From: Capnocytophaga sp. oral taxon 878
GTDB lineage: Bacteria > Bacteroidota > Bacteroidia > Flavobacteriales > Flavobacteriaceae
Reading direction: 5' to 3'
DNA length: 64,000 bases
NCBI RefSeq assembly: GCF_002999135.1
Contig: NZ_CP027229.1
Location: forward strand, 868,001-932,000
The notes under the pieces were generated by a model. The model did no database searches. It saw only the letters and a program-made list of their open reading frames with translations, and had not been told where the DNA came from. Shown in pieces: positions 46,644 through 56,415 of the stretch (its first letter is position 1; each line of letters starts with the position of its first letter). The position numbers were made by a program, and so were the translations under genes.

Positions 46644-48839
46644 ATGCTGACAGCAATACTTTCTTTTTTTAAAAGCTTTTCATTTTTCAAAGGTATTATC
46701 AAAACCATAGCCGTGCTTATACCTATAGGCTTAGGGTCATGGTTCAATAGAATAGATATAGGCGTGCCTATTGCGCTAAGTGTAATAGCTATTTCGCCGA
46801 GTGATATTCCTGGTAATAGAGGACATTTATACGGAGGGCTTTTAATAGCTACCCTATTAGCAATAAGCAGCAGTATATTAGTGAATCTGACAGCTCCTTA
46901 TGAAGCACTGTTATTGCCTACTATATTTGTACTTACTTTTATAAATGCGTATATTTCATTATATGGACAGAGAGCTACAATGGTTTCGTTTGCGGGATTA
47001 TGCGCTATAGCTACTACTTTAGCACATTTACAAACAGGATGGGATATAGTGTTATATGCCTGCTATATACTTATAGGAGCTATATGGTATAGCTTTTTGG
47101 CATACTTGCTGGTGAAGATACGCCCACGTTTGTATAGTGAGCAGCTTTTGGGTAAGTGTTTTGCTCTTACAGCAGAGTTTTTTGCTGTACGCGCAAACCT
47201 TTTATTGGCTACTGATAGAACTCAAGGACTTAAAAAACTTATTAACCTACAAACAAGCCTTAATGAGAACTATGAGAAGTTCCGAGAAGCGGTGTTGGAC
47301 TCAAGAAGTAAATCGGGAAAAACTGATTACCTACAAAGACAGTTTTTGATCTTTATTGAACTAGTAGATATTTTTGAACTGGCATTGGCTAATCCTGTGC
47401 AATACGAAAAAGTAGATGAAGTTTTTGGACAACATAAAGAATGCTTACAAATATATGTAGCGTTTATTAAGGAACTATCAGCACAGCTACAACTGATGTC
47501 GGACTACATAGGTTCACGTAAAGAAATTAAATTGAGTAATTCATTAAAAGACCTCTTGCAGCAAATGAGGAAAAAGAATGAAGAGCTTAAAGCTGCTGCA
47601 GAAGAGCTAGGAGAAGATAAGGAACGTTGGTTAATGCTTCGGAATTTCTACATATATATTGAAAATCAGTATCATTCTATCGAAAATATACGATTGATAT
47701 TCCAAAACTATTATAATAGTGATGCAGGGGTACGTGATGAGAATACTTACCGGAAGTTTGTGAGTTACCAAAATTACTCATTGAAGCGACTTAAAGACCA
47801 TATTTCATTAAAATCAACGTTTTTTAGACATGCTTTGAGACTTTCAATAGTAGTATTAGTAGGGTATATTATTGGTGATATTTTTTCTATTAACAATGCA
47901 TATTGGATTATACTTACTGTTTTTATTATTATGCGACCAGGATTTGGCATCACTCAAGAAAGGTCTCTACATAGGGTATATGGTACGATTATAGGTGGTG
48001 TAGCCTCATTTGGAGTAATATACCTCCTACCCTACCCTAGCTTGTATCTATATATAGCTATATTGTGTATGCCTATTGCTTTCGGACTTATTCAGGAGAA
48101 TTATATGTATGCTTCAATATTTATCACTATTACAGCTATTTTTATTTTTACACTTATAACTCCTAATATCTATAACCTAATTTATGATCGCTTATTAGAT
48201 ACAGTAATAGGTGTAGGACTATCTGTAGGAGCAAATTATCTCGTTTTTCCAACATGGGAGCATAATACCTATAAAGATGTACTAACTAAATCAATAAAAG
48301 CTAATATTGCATATTTGCAAGAAGTAAGAATACTATTTAACACTGAGAAAAGTATCAATACCCCTTATAAAGTAGCACGGAAAGAAGCTGTTCTTGCCCT
48401 ATCTAACCTTAATACTACCTTTCAAAGGATGTTACAAGAACCTAAATTTATGCAAAGTAGCAATCCTTCTGTGTATGGTATTATTGTAATACAACAGTCA
48501 TTTTTATCATCAGTAGCTTCATTTGGCATTAGGCTGAACAGCAAAAAGACAACTTTTCCTAAACAAGTATTTAATGAGGCTATTGATAACTTAATAGTAT
48601 TTTTACAGTACTCATTAGAAATTATTATAGGACAAGAAAAATCTCCTTCACCTAATTATAAACTGGCTATCAAACAGCTTAATGAATCGGTGAAGGAGAT
48701 TATAACAAATTCTCAAGAAGAGAATAATATTGTAATATCAATGCGTGAAACTCAGTTTTACCGAGAGCAGTTTAATTACCTATTTAGTTTGGCAAAGAAC
48801 CTAGAACACGCTCTAAAATCAATTAAAAATAAAAGCTAA
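46644..48839 (+). CDS. FUSC/YccS-family inner-membrane protein
   Basis: The 731-residue protein has two blocks of hydrophobic helices. The first (~1-160) is GIIKTIAVLIPIGLGSWFNR with AISPSDIPGNRGHLYGGLLI; the second (~400-540) is ALRLSIVVLVGYIIGDIFSI with VFIIMRPGFGITQERSLHRV. A long soluble part lies between and after them. This is the FUSC (aromatic acid or fusaric acid exporter-like) layout. The substrate is unknown. Its stop is two bases from the end of the convergent NfeD-like gene. Confidence 0.85.
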   Translation: MLTAILSFFKSFSFFKGIIKTIAVLIPIGLGSWFNRIDIGVPIALSVIAISPSDIPGNRGHLYGGLLIATLLAISSSILVNLTAPYEALLLPTIFVLTFINAYISLYGQRATMVSFAGLCAIATTLAHLQTGWDIVLYACYILIGAIWYSFLAYLLVKIRPRLYSEQLLGKCFALTAEFFAVRANLLLATDRTQGLKKLINLQTSLNENYEKFREAVLDSRSKSGKTDYLQRQFLIFIELVDIFELALANPVQYEKVDEVFGQHKECLQIYVAFIKELSAQLQLMSDYIGSRKEIKLSNSLKDLLQQMRKKNEELKAAAEELGEDKERWLMLRNFYIYIENQYHSIENIRLIFQNYYNSDAGVRDENTYRKFVSYQNYSLKRLKDHISLKSTFFRHALRLSIVVLVGYIIGDIFSINNAYWIILTVFIIMRPGFGITQERSLHRVYGTIIGGVASFGVIYLLPYPSLYLYIAILCMPIAFGLIQENYMYASIFITITAIFIFTLITPNIYNLIYDRLLDTVIGVGLSVGANYLVFPTWEHNTYKDVLTKSIKANIAYLQEVRILFNTEKSINTPYKVARKEAVLALSNLNTTFQRMLQEPKFMQSSNPSVYGIIVIQQSFLSSVASFGIRLNSKKTTFPKQVFNEAIDNLIVFLQYSLEIIIGQEKSPSPNYKLAIKQLNESVKEIITNSQEENNIVISMRETQFYREQFNYLFSLAKNLEHALKSIKNKS

Positions 48840-48841
48840 TA

Positions 48842-49405
48842 TTATAATTGTTCTACAAATAGTACTGCATCTTGAACAGAAACTATTTTTACCATAGTAT
48901 TTGATGGAATACGCTCACCATTGGTCATAGCCTCAAGCTCATGTACAGTTCCTCTAACACTAAGCATTATTTTTCCAATTCCCTCTTTATGTGCAGGAAT
49001 AGGCACATATACTTCAGCTGTTTTCCCAATAGTTTCAATAATTTTAAATGTATTATCTTCTGAAAGTCTCATCAAAGTCCTAATAATAAGAAAGAACAAA
49101 TAAACAAATAATACTCCTACTGCAATTGATAAAATAATAAGTAAAATTTGGTTAGTAATGATATGATAAAAGGAAATACCTGTCCAACTAAAACCTAACA
49201 AAAAATTCATTAAGTTGCGAAAAGAGAATAACTGAAAAGGAGTATCACTACCATCAAAATCACCATCAAAATCAGCTGAAGTTCCATCAGTAGCATCAGA
49301 CCCTACAAAAGTTAATACCATTTGAATAAGGAAAATAAGAGTGACAGGGATCGCTACTAGCCAAAATCCTTTTAGTAATACATCAAGATTATTAAAAATT
49401 TCCAT
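48842..49405 (-). CDS. NfeD/OB-fold-like membrane protein
   Basis: The 187-residue protein has an N-terminal membrane helix (FWLVAIPVTLIFLIQMVLTF), an acidic loop (DFDGDFDGSD), two further helices (FRNLMNFLLGFSWTGISFYH, ILLIILSIAVGVLFVYLFFL) and a C-terminal beta-rich OB-like domain (IGKTAEVYVPIPAHKEGIGK, RGTVHELEAMTNGERIPSNT), as in NfeD/YuaF proteins that work beside flotillins. No flotillin gene is present here. It lies 29 bases downstream of the 919-aa gene, likely in its transcript. Confidence 0.75.
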   Translation of the reverse strand: MEIFNNLDVLLKGFWLVAIPVTLIFLIQMVLTFVGSDATDGTSADFDGDFDGSDTPFQLFSFRNLMNFLLGFSWTGISFYHIITNQILLIILSIAVGVLFVYLFFLIIRTLMRLSEDNTFKIIETIGKTAEVYVPIPAHKEGIGKIMLSVRGTVHELEAMTNGERIPSNTMVKIVSVQDAVLFVEQL

Positions 49406-49434
49406 ATATCAATATCTAATTTGAATTACAAGGT

Positions 49435-52194
49435 TTATCTAATGTCTTTAGGGTCTACTCCTGATATAATAATAGCTTGACGTATATCTGCAAAAGTTTT
49501 TAAATTAGGTTTATTCTTAACCAATTCAAAATTACTTCCTTTTTTAAGAAAATAAATAAGGTTAGCTTGTCCAGCAAAAGCTGTAGGTCTAATATTATCT
49601 ATTGAACTTCCTTTTTTCAGTGCTGTAAAGAAATTACTATATTGAGTTACACGCTCTTCAATCTCTTTTCTTTCCTGATTAAAATCATATACTACAACAC
49701 TCCAATCTTTTGCATCTAAACGCTTTAGGTTTAGTTTTACTCTATCTACTATTTCTTCTGAACATAATTGAGAATTAAACTTTTTCAAATCAGCTATAAA
49801 GTTATTTGTAAGCTTGGCATTTGTAGCTTCAGGACGTGGTGTATTTCTATTATGACGCACTATAGTTTTAGAATTGCGCACCTGTGGCATATCTATTAGT
49901 GGTGTTTCTGTCCTATTAACAATAGGTGTTGGAGTACTTATTATTTCAGGTGTAATAAGTTTCTTAGCAGGTACTTTAGGCTCCTTTCTTTCTGTTTTAG
50001 GAGTAGGAGCAACTATAGTCTCTACTATTGCAGGAGCTTCCTCAACCATATTAGCCTCTTCCTCTTCCCTACTTTGATTGATTATTTGTTGTAAATCATT
50101 TTGATAGGCTTTTAGTTCATTTTCTCCTCCTTTTAAGTAGGAACTTAAAAGACTATCAACCTGTTCACTATTATAGGCAGAATAGTCAAAATTTTTAAGA
50201 AAGTTCTCCCATACTGCTTTTTCATACTCAGGACGTAAGGTTTCAGTAAGATAATTACGCTTTTTAGCTTCTGATAAAAAAAGAGTTCCTTTAGGGTCTG
50301 CATGAGTATCTTTCCAATGAGCAACTTCTGATAAGAAGAAACGTGCTGGCGAAATCACTTCTACTTTAAGCGTATCTTTACTCCCTTTCTCAACCATTTC
50401 AGCCAAAGTATTTAATTGTACTTTACTAAGTGAAAGAGTATCCTTACCTTCTTCAGCAAAATCAATAATTACTTTAGTTTCATTTAAAGGAAAAGTCTTT
50501 TTTAAACTGATATATAAATCATTAATTTCATAGGTACGTTCATCAATATTAGTCAAAAAATAAATATCCTTAATCTTACTATCCGATGAAAATGCTACAT
50601 AAGCCTTTACAGGATCTTTAAGCATAGGAAATACAAACCAATAACCTATTCCTACCAAACTCAGTACAAAAATAACTATTGAAGCTATTTTTAGCCAGAA
50701 AAAACGTGAATTATGTACTGGTACTACATCTTCATCGTCTTCTTCAATATTATCACCTACAACTGCTAGCTGTTTTGTATTTGCCATTTTCGGACTCTCA
50801 GAAGCTATCATTTGTGGATTGTAATTTTTAGAAGCTACTTCAAAATTTACTTCTCCACTTTTTGTAATACTAATCATTCGCTCAGTAGCTTGATTTTCAA
50901 ACTCAAAATGGTATAAGTTCTCCGGCAATACTATTTCAATGGGTGAATCACTACGAAGCGCTTTGCTAAAAACAATCCCATTAATTTTTAAAGCAATAGA
51001 TACTACTTTATTTGAAACAATTGTAAAATGATATTTTTCAAAAGGTATTGAGATTGCAACTCTATCATCAATCATATAGTTACTTTTGAAAACAATACCA
51101 TTATAACTAAGATTAAAAATATTGTGTGCCTCCTCTCCTTTCAGCATAAAGTATCTACCTTTACTATCTGAATAAAGCTTTGCCTTAAAGTTACTACTTT
51201 CCAAAGACAAGAAAGTAAGATACTTTTCAAACTCACGCTGAGGTGTCTCTACATATACTTTAAACTCTTTATCAGCAAAAGTAATATTATCTAATGCATA
51301 GTTATCTTGTAATTTCTTAATATAGCCCTTCTTAATACCTTTTTTTACTGTATCTCGAAAAGAAAACATCTGCTGGTAACGTGATTTTTCTAATAATAAC
51401 TCAATAGAATCATCATCCGAGAAAATTTCGTTAGCATAAGTAGCACTCACATCTTTTCCATTTTTCATAAAGGCTAAAACCTTTACATTATCCATAAGCA
51501 AAAAACGTGAGGTCCCTGAAGCTGTAGCTTGTGTAGCATTTGCATTTTTAACAGTAGCATACTCAGGAAAAAGAAAATCGATACTATAAGCACGAGGGTC
51601 ATCCACAAATTCTTTCCTTAAAAATACAGCTTCTTGTAACTCGGTAAACTCAGGTCGATAAGGCATATTAAAGTATTTATCTACCTCGTATATATCTGCG
51701 TAAGGAAATACTTTAGGTGAATAGGGCAACTGTAATAAACATGGTTTTGCTTCAGGGTCATCAGTAAGTTGTTTCTCATAACCTCTCAAAAGATTGAAAT
51801 AAGGAAAAATATCTTCCTTCTCATTCATTAAAGGTGTGTTATTATCATAATTAATATGCTCAGCAAAATACATATCCATCAATAGATTCAGCACTTGCCT
51901 TACACCACGCCACTGCAAATGATGAGGTATATACAATGAAATAGCTATATATACCCCTGTTTGCCCATTCACCTCTCGCGAAGATCTATATTGGGTATAT
52001 ATTTTGTAGCTTTGCGTGAATTGTAGCATATAAAAATCAGCACGAGGTGTGTGAATACGCAAAAAAGCACTAATATCTTTCAGCCTATCTTTTACCTCTT
52101 GTGATTGAAAATTCACCCCTTGTGATGCCAACACTTTGCAGCCTTGCTTGTAGCCCCAAATAGTTAGCCCTATGGTATTTATCTTAGATTCCAT
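49435..52194 (-). CDS. Large single-span protein of unknown family (919 aa)
   Basis: I do not recognise this protein. Residues 1 to ~505 are soluble and probably cytoplasmic, with GLTIWGYKQGCKVLASQGVN at the start and VYIAISLYIPHHLQWRGVRQ near 90-120. One membrane helix follows (FFWLKIASIVIFVLSLVGIG, ~509-530). The C-terminal ~390 residues hold helical segments, a Pro/Thr/Glu-rich stretch (APTPKTERKEPKVPAKKLI) and an end domain (LKRLDAKDWSVVVYDFNQER). With no signal peptide, the topology is N-in, C-out. It is co-directional with the NfeD-like gene. Confidence 0.7.
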   Translation of the reverse strand: MESKINTIGLTIWGYKQGCKVLASQGVNFQSQEVKDRLKDISAFLRIHTPRADFYMLQFTQSYKIYTQYRSSREVNGQTGVYIAISLYIPHHLQWRGVRQVLNLLMDMYFAEHINYDNNTPLMNEKEDIFPYFNLLRGYEKQLTDDPEAKPCLLQLPYSPKVFPYADIYEVDKYFNMPYRPEFTELQEAVFLRKEFVDDPRAYSIDFLFPEYATVKNANATQATASGTSRFLLMDNVKVLAFMKNGKDVSATYANEIFSDDDSIELLLEKSRYQQMFSFRDTVKKGIKKGYIKKLQDNYALDNITFADKEFKVYVETPQREFEKYLTFLSLESSNFKAKLYSDSKGRYFMLKGEEAHNIFNLSYNGIVFKSNYMIDDRVAISIPFEKYHFTIVSNKVVSIALKINGIVFSKALRSDSPIEIVLPENLYHFEFENQATERMISITKSGEVNFEVASKNYNPQMIASESPKMANTKQLAVVGDNIEEDDEDVVPVHNSRFFWLKIASIVIFVLSLVGIGYWFVFPMLKDPVKAYVAFSSDSKIKDIYFLTNIDERTYEINDLYISLKKTFPLNETKVIIDFAEEGKDTLSLSKVQLNTLAEMVEKGSKDTLKVEVISPARFFLSEVAHWKDTHADPKGTLFLSEAKKRNYLTETLRPEYEKAVWENFLKNFDYSAYNSEQVDSLLSSYLKGGENELKAYQNDLQQIINQSREEEEANMVEEAPAIVETIVAPTPKTERKEPKVPAKKLITPEIISTPTPIVNRTETPLIDMPQVRNSKTIVRHNRNTPRPEATNAKLTNNFIADLKKFNSQLCSEEIVDRVKLNLKRLDAKDWSVVVYDFNQERKEIEERVTQYSNFFTALKKGSSIDNIRPTAFAGQANLIYFLKKGSNFELVKNKPNLKTFADIRQAIIISGVDPKDIR

Positions 52195-52232
52195 TGATTA
52201 AATTGTTTTAAGAAACTTGCTAAATTGAGCGA

Positions 52233-52263
52233 CAAAGATACAATATATTTTTCTAATGTACAA
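52233..52263 (-). promoter_or_regulatory. Promoter of the 919-aa gene
   Basis: Minus-strand TTG (52261-52263), 20 bases, TATCTTTG (52233-52240), 38 bases before the ATG. Confidence 0.65.
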
Positions 52264-52274
52264 ATTTTTAACAA

Positions 52275-52313
52275 TAAAAAAAGTACCTACAAAAGAAAAA
52301 CCTTGTAGGTACT
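52275..52313 (-). terminator. Terminator of the rpsF-rpsR-rplI operon
   Basis: On the minus strand AGTACCTACAA (from 52313) pairs with TTGTAGGTACT (to 52282), followed by seven T (52281-52275). Confidence 0.9.
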
Positions 52314-52359
52314 CAAAAATTATAATTGATATGAACTATTTACATATTTTTTAAGAAGA

Positions 52360-52884
52360 TTAATTCTCAGCAACTTGTTCAGTAGCTTCAGCTTTTACTT
52401 CTTCTACTTTTTCAGTAGGTTTAGCCTCTACTTTCACCACCTCAGCAGCTACTTCAAAAGGAAAATCTACTACTACTTCACGATGCAAACGGATAGCAGC
52501 GGTATATTTACCAGTACGTTTGATAGTATTACCAGCAATAGAGATAAATTTCTTATCAATATTATGTCCTGCTTTTGCTAGTTCTGTAGCTATATCAGCG
52601 TGATTGATAGAACCAAAAAGTTTATCACCAGCTCCTACTTTAGCAACAATCTTCACAGTCAATTGCAATAGTGCTTTAGCAGTATTTTTAGCCTCATCAA
52701 TAATATGTTGCTCTTTGTAAGCTCTTTGTTTTAAGTTTTCAGCCAACACCTTTTTTGCTGAAGGAGTAGCCAAAATTGCAAGCCCTTGCGGGATGAGGTA
52801 ATTACGCCCGTATCCGTTCTTAACAGTAACTACGTCGTCTTTAAACCCTAAATTATGTACGTCTTGTTTTAATATAATTTCCAT
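52360..52884 (-). CDS. rplI: 50S ribosomal protein L9
   Basis: L9 binds 23S rRNA domain V. Residues 1-50 (MEIILKQDVHNLGFKDDVVT, VKNGYGRNYLIPQGLA) are the N-terminal rRNA-binding domain, followed by the long helix and C-domain (KVGAGDKLFGSINHADIATE). At 174 residues it has a ~25-residue acidic/Lys-rich tail (KPTEKVEEVKAEATEQVAEN) beyond the usual ~148. It is the third gene of the operon. Confidence 0.96.
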   Translation of the reverse strand: MEIILKQDVHNLGFKDDVVTVKNGYGRNYLIPQGLAILATPSAKKVLAENLKQRAYKEQHIIDEAKNTAKALLQLTVKIVAKVGAGDKLFGSINHADIATELAKAGHNIDKKFISIAGNTIKRTGKYTAAIRLHREVVVDFPFEVAAEVVKVEAKPTEKVEEVKAEATEQVAEN

Positions 52885-52902
52885 ATTTTCTACTCCTTGT
52901 TA

Positions 52903-53181
52903 TTATTTTAATAAATCGGCTACGTAAGGCATTAATGCTAAGTGGCGAGCACGTTTCACAGCTGTAGCTACTTTACGCTGAAACTTCAACGAAGTACCTG
53001 TAAGTCTGCGTGGCAATAACTTACCTTGTTCGTTCACAAACTTCAAAAGGAAGTCGGCATCTTTGTAATCAATGTACTTGATACCCGATTTTTTAAAGCG
53101 ACAATACTTTTTTTGTTTTGATGTGTCGATGTTTAGTGGAGTAAGATATTTAATATCTCCTTTTTTTTGTTCTACTGCCAT
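52903..53181 (-). CDS. rpsR: 30S ribosomal protein S18
   Basis: S18 pairs with S6 on the 30S platform. The 92 residues include [40 protein letters not shown] and a basic end [14 protein letters not shown], all family-typical. It is four bases downstream of rpsF and 18 bases upstream of rplI. Confidence 0.96.
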   Translation of the reverse strand: MAVEQKKGDIKYLTPLNIDTSKQKKYCRFKKSGIKYIDYKDADFLLKFVNEQGKLLPRRLTGTSLKFQRKVATAVKRARHLALMPYVADLLK

Positions 53182-53185
53182 TTTC

Positions 53186-53527
53186 TTACGCTTTTTTAGT
53201 GTTTAACTTAGCTCTTCTCTTTTCTGCCCACGCTATAGCGTGCTTGTCCAATTTCACTGTGAGGTAACGCATTACACGCTCATCACGACGGAACTCCAAT
53301 TCAAAGGCATTGATAACTTCACCAGCTACTTTAAATTCAAAGAGGTGATAAAATCCGCTTTTTTTGTTTTGAATAGGGTAAGCTAATTTTTTAAGCCCCC
53401 AATTCTCTTTTGATACAAATTCTGCACCCCTTGAAGTAAGAAAATTTTCAAACTTTTCTACTGCTTCCTTTATCTGTGTCTCAGATAAAACGGGATTCAA
53501 AATGAAAACAGTTTCGTATTGATTCAT
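53186..53527 (-). CDS. rpsF: 30S ribosomal protein S6
   Basis: The 113-residue S6 starts [20 protein letters not shown] and contains [20 protein letters not shown] and [20 protein letters not shown]. The frame is open further upstream, but that segment holds the promoter, so ATG at 53527 is chosen. It is the first gene of the S6-S18-L9 operon. Confidence 0.96.
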   Translation of the reverse strand: MNQYETVFILNPVLSETQIKEAVEKFENFLTSRGAEFVSKENWGLKKLAYPIQNKKSGFYHLFEFKVAGEVINAFELEFRRDERVMRYLTVKLDKHAIAWAEKRRAKLNTKKA

Positions 53528-53562
53528 AAATATGAAATGATTAAATATTTGATTTACGGCCG

Positions 53563-53593
53563 CAAAAGTACAACCTTTTTTTAACACAGCCAA
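53563..53593 (-). promoter_or_regulatory. Promoter of the rpsF operon
   Basis: Minus-strand TTG (53591-53593), 20 bases, TACTTTTG (53563-53570), with a 35-base leader. Confidence 0.75.
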
Positions 53594-53614
53594 ATATTTC
53601 TCAATAATTTTTTA

Positions 53615-54970
53615 CTATTTTTTCTCTATAGCCCACTTATCATACTGATATACAGGCACCTTTTTATCTTCAAAAACAATCTCTTCTAAACTACTTTTTA
53701 TCTCATTAGCTTTGCCTACTATTATAATACGCATATTTTGCAACATAAAATAGGCATTAGCTACTCGCTGCACATCCGCTGCGGTAACAGCACTTATATT
53801 AGCTATGTAGTTCTTATAAAAATCATCAGGTAATTGCTGGGTACGAATATTAATAGCATAATTAGCTATTGTCTGGGGGCGTTCGGTAGCCATTACAAAC
53901 TGACCTATGTACTGAGCCTTGGCTTGTGATAGCTTCTCTGCACTCACCTCTTCGTTTTGTATACGCTTAATCTCATTTAGGGTTTCAATAATAGCAGGAG
54001 CTGTAACAGCATTTCCCACTTTAGTTTTGATTGAAAAGGCTCCTTTTGTCCATTTATCAGTCTTAAATCCTGAGCTTGCTCCATAAGTATATCCGTGTGC
54101 TTCTCGCAGGTTCATATTAATATAACTACCAAAATCTCCACCTAATATATTATTAGCCACTAGCATCGGAAAATAATCAGGATGGTTTATCTGTAGTTCT
54201 ATAAGGTTTGTAAGGCGTATTTCCGACTGCACTGCTGTAGGCAAATCAATCAAATTTATTTCAGTCTGTGCTACGTTTGTTGGCTCTAAAAGTGTTTCCA
54301 AAGGGGTATTTACAGCTTTCCAATTTGCAAAACTGTTATTTACCAAGCGTACTACCTCATCAGGGTTTATATCTCCTGCCACTACTAAATAAGCGTGATT
54401 AGGCTGAAAGTGTGAATGGTAATACTCATACATATCGGTTAAGGTAAGTGCCCCTACAGTCCTTTCAGTAACATACTCACCATAGGGGTGTGCCGTAGTA
54501 TAACGAAGGGCTTGTAGCACTCGTTTCATAATCACCTCGGCATTATTTTCACCTGCTTTCAAACTTTGTATAATGCGTGCTTTCTCTCTCTCCATCTCTT
54601 CTTCTTCAAAATTCGGATTCAGAGCAGCATCAGCTATCAGTTCCAATACACGAGGAAAAAACTTCGAAAGGGTTTGGGCGTATACTCCATTGGGCAGTAT
54701 ATTTATATTCACTGCCATATAGTCTATCTCTTCATTAAAAGCCTCTTTGCTCACATTGGCCGATCCATTACCTACCAATAGTGATAGTAAGTCGTATACT
54801 CCTTTTTTATCTCCTTCAAGAGTAGGCTGGTCGTCTAGTAATAATCGTAAAGTTACTTGTGGCAACCGGTGGTTTTCTACTATAAGTAGTGTAAGTCCAT
54901 TGGGTAATATATGGGTTATGGGGGTACCTAAATTAATTAAAGGTGCTGCCCCCGATAAAGGTTGTTTCAT
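53615..54970 (-). CDS. M16-family peptidase-like protein lacking the zinc motif
   Basis: The 451-residue protein has the two M16 half-domains (GAAPLINLGTPITHILPNGL, HSHFQPNHAYLVVAGDINPD, LREAHGYTYGASSGFKTDKW). At the place of the zinc motif HxxEH it reads VYDLLSLLVGNGSANVSKEA, so it cannot bind zinc there. It is probably the non-catalytic partner of the M16 peptidase encoded just upstream; such active/inactive pairs are known in the family. No signal peptide is seen. Confidence 0.88.
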   Translation of the reverse strand: MKQPLSGAAPLINLGTPITHILPNGLTLLIVENHRLPQVTLRLLLDDQPTLEGDKKGVYDLLSLLVGNGSANVSKEAFNEEIDYMAVNINILPNGVYAQTLSKFFPRVLELIADAALNPNFEEEEMEREKARIIQSLKAGENNAEVIMKRVLQALRYTTAHPYGEYVTERTVGALTLTDMYEYYHSHFQPNHAYLVVAGDINPDEVVRLVNNSFANWKAVNTPLETLLEPTNVAQTEINLIDLPTAVQSEIRLTNLIELQINHPDYFPMLVANNILGGDFGSYINMNLREAHGYTYGASSGFKTDKWTKGAFSIKTKVGNAVTAPAIIETLNEIKRIQNEEVSAEKLSQAKAQYIGQFVMATERPQTIANYAINIRTQQLPDDFYKNYIANISAVTAADVQRVANAYFMLQNMRIIIVGKANEIKSSLEEIVFEDKKVPVYQYDKWAIEKK

Positions 54971-55080
54971 CTTTTATTCTACCTTCTGTAATTAAATTCA
55001 ATTTCTAAAAACACTCAATATTGTCTATTTATACCGAAACAGAAAAACCTCCTGTTCCTATAACCTTTTTCAAGTAATAG

Positions 55081-56355
55081 CTAATTACTAATTTCCATAG
55101 GTAAGTAATCCAATTCCAAGCGGCTGTTCTTATCCAAGTATTTTTGTGCAGCCACACGAATATCTTCCCTGCTAATATTCTTGTAAATATCAATAGCCTT
55201 GTTTATAATATCAGCATCTTTAAAAAAAGTGTAGTTATCTGCCAATGAAAGGGCTATGCTTTCCATACTAGTCAGTTGGCTCACAAAGTTTGCTTCTATT
55301 TGGTTCTGTAGCTTCTCGTACTCGCGTTCACTTATCAACTCTGTTTGCAGACGCTCTATTTCTTCATCCATTTCTTGGGCTAATGTTTCAAGGCTTACCC
55401 CATCCATAGGTAATGCTCCCATAATGTACACACCATAATCTTCCTGTGCGTCCGAAAATGCCAATACTTGCAAAGCTGTTTGATGCTCATCTATCATCTT
55501 TTTGTAAAGCCTAGCGCTCTTCCCATCTGTCAGAAGGGTCGAAAGAAAATCAAGCGCGTATGAGTCTTTATCCGCCATTGCTGGGGTGCGATAAGCATAT
55601 AATTTAAGCGGAATTTGTATATTAGCATCGTATTCTGTTGCTTTAATTGTCTCTCTAATAGGTGCTTCTTCTATCCTTGTGCGCTCTATTGCCTTGCCTG
55701 TGTTAGGAATGCTTGCAAAATATCTATTTATCCACTCTTTGGTCTTTCCAAGTTCAATATCACCTGCTACTACTAGTACTGCATTATTAGGATTGTAATA
55801 TTTCTGTTTGAAGGCAATAAACTCTTCCAAAGTAGCAGCATCTAAATGCTCTATTTTGCCTATAACTGTACCCGAGTAAGGATGTTTCTTAAACAGATAC
55901 GGATTAATAGCATCTCGGTACATTACCCTTCCGTAAGGCGCATTATCTATGCGTTGGCTCTTCTCTTCTTTCACTACCGAGTTTTGTGTCGATACCCCTA
56001 TTTCATTAATCACAGGGTGAAGCATACGCTCCGCTTCCATCCACAATCCTAATTCTAAATTATTTGAGGGGAACACCTCGTAATAATAGGTTTTATCGTG
56101 TGTTGTGAAGGCATTATTATGGCCTCCATTAGCCGATACTATATCAAACCACTTGCCTCGCTCTATATTTTTAGTCCCTTCAAAAAGCAAATGTTCAAAA
56201 AAATGAGCAAATCCCGTACGGGTAGGCTCTTCATCTTTAGCCCCTACATGGTACATAACTCCTATGGCTACCACAGGGGCATCATTATTTTGGTGTAGTA
56301 TAACGTGCAAACCGTTGGGTAGGTCGTATTCCTGAAATCTTAGTTTTTCCTGCAT
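55081..56355 (-). CDS. M16-family zinc peptidase, active subunit
   Basis: The 424-residue insulinase-type peptidase has the inverted zinc motif HFFEH at residues 51-55 (with FEGTKNIERG) and the downstream Glu in SVVKEEKSQR. The second half-domain follows (YRTPAMADKDSYALDFLSTL, ILTDGK-like loop LLTDGKSARLYKK). No signal sequence is seen, so a cytoplasmic role is likely unless export is atypical. It is followed after 110 bases by the inactive partner. Confidence 0.92.
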   Translation of the reverse strand: MQEKLRFQEYDLPNGLHVILHQNNDAPVVAIGVMYHVGAKDEEPTRTGFAHFFEHLLFEGTKNIERGKWFDIVSANGGHNNAFTTHDKTYYYEVFPSNNLELGLWMEAERMLHPVINEIGVSTQNSVVKEEKSQRIDNAPYGRVMYRDAINPYLFKKHPYSGTVIGKIEHLDAATLEEFIAFKQKYYNPNNAVLVVAGDIELGKTKEWINRYFASIPNTGKAIERTRIEEAPIRETIKATEYDANIQIPLKLYAYRTPAMADKDSYALDFLSTLLTDGKSARLYKKMIDEHQTALQVLAFSDAQEDYGVYIMGALPMDGVSLETLAQEMDEEIERLQTELISEREYEKLQNQIEANFVSQLTSMESIALSLADNYTFFKDADIINKAIDIYKNISREDIRVAAQKYLDKNSRLELDYLPMEISN

Positions 56356-56365
56356 AATAAATCAA

Positions 56366-56394
56366 GAGGGTATCAAGTAATCCCTGATACCCTC
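56366..56394 (-). terminator. Hairpin between the TlpA-like gene and M16 gene
   Basis: GAGGGTATCA (56366-56375) pairs with TGATACCCTC (56385-56394), nine-base loop. On the minus strand a weak TTGATTTATT follows. Confidence 0.55.
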
Positions 56395-56415
56395 CTTTAT
56401 AATAAATAGTTATTT

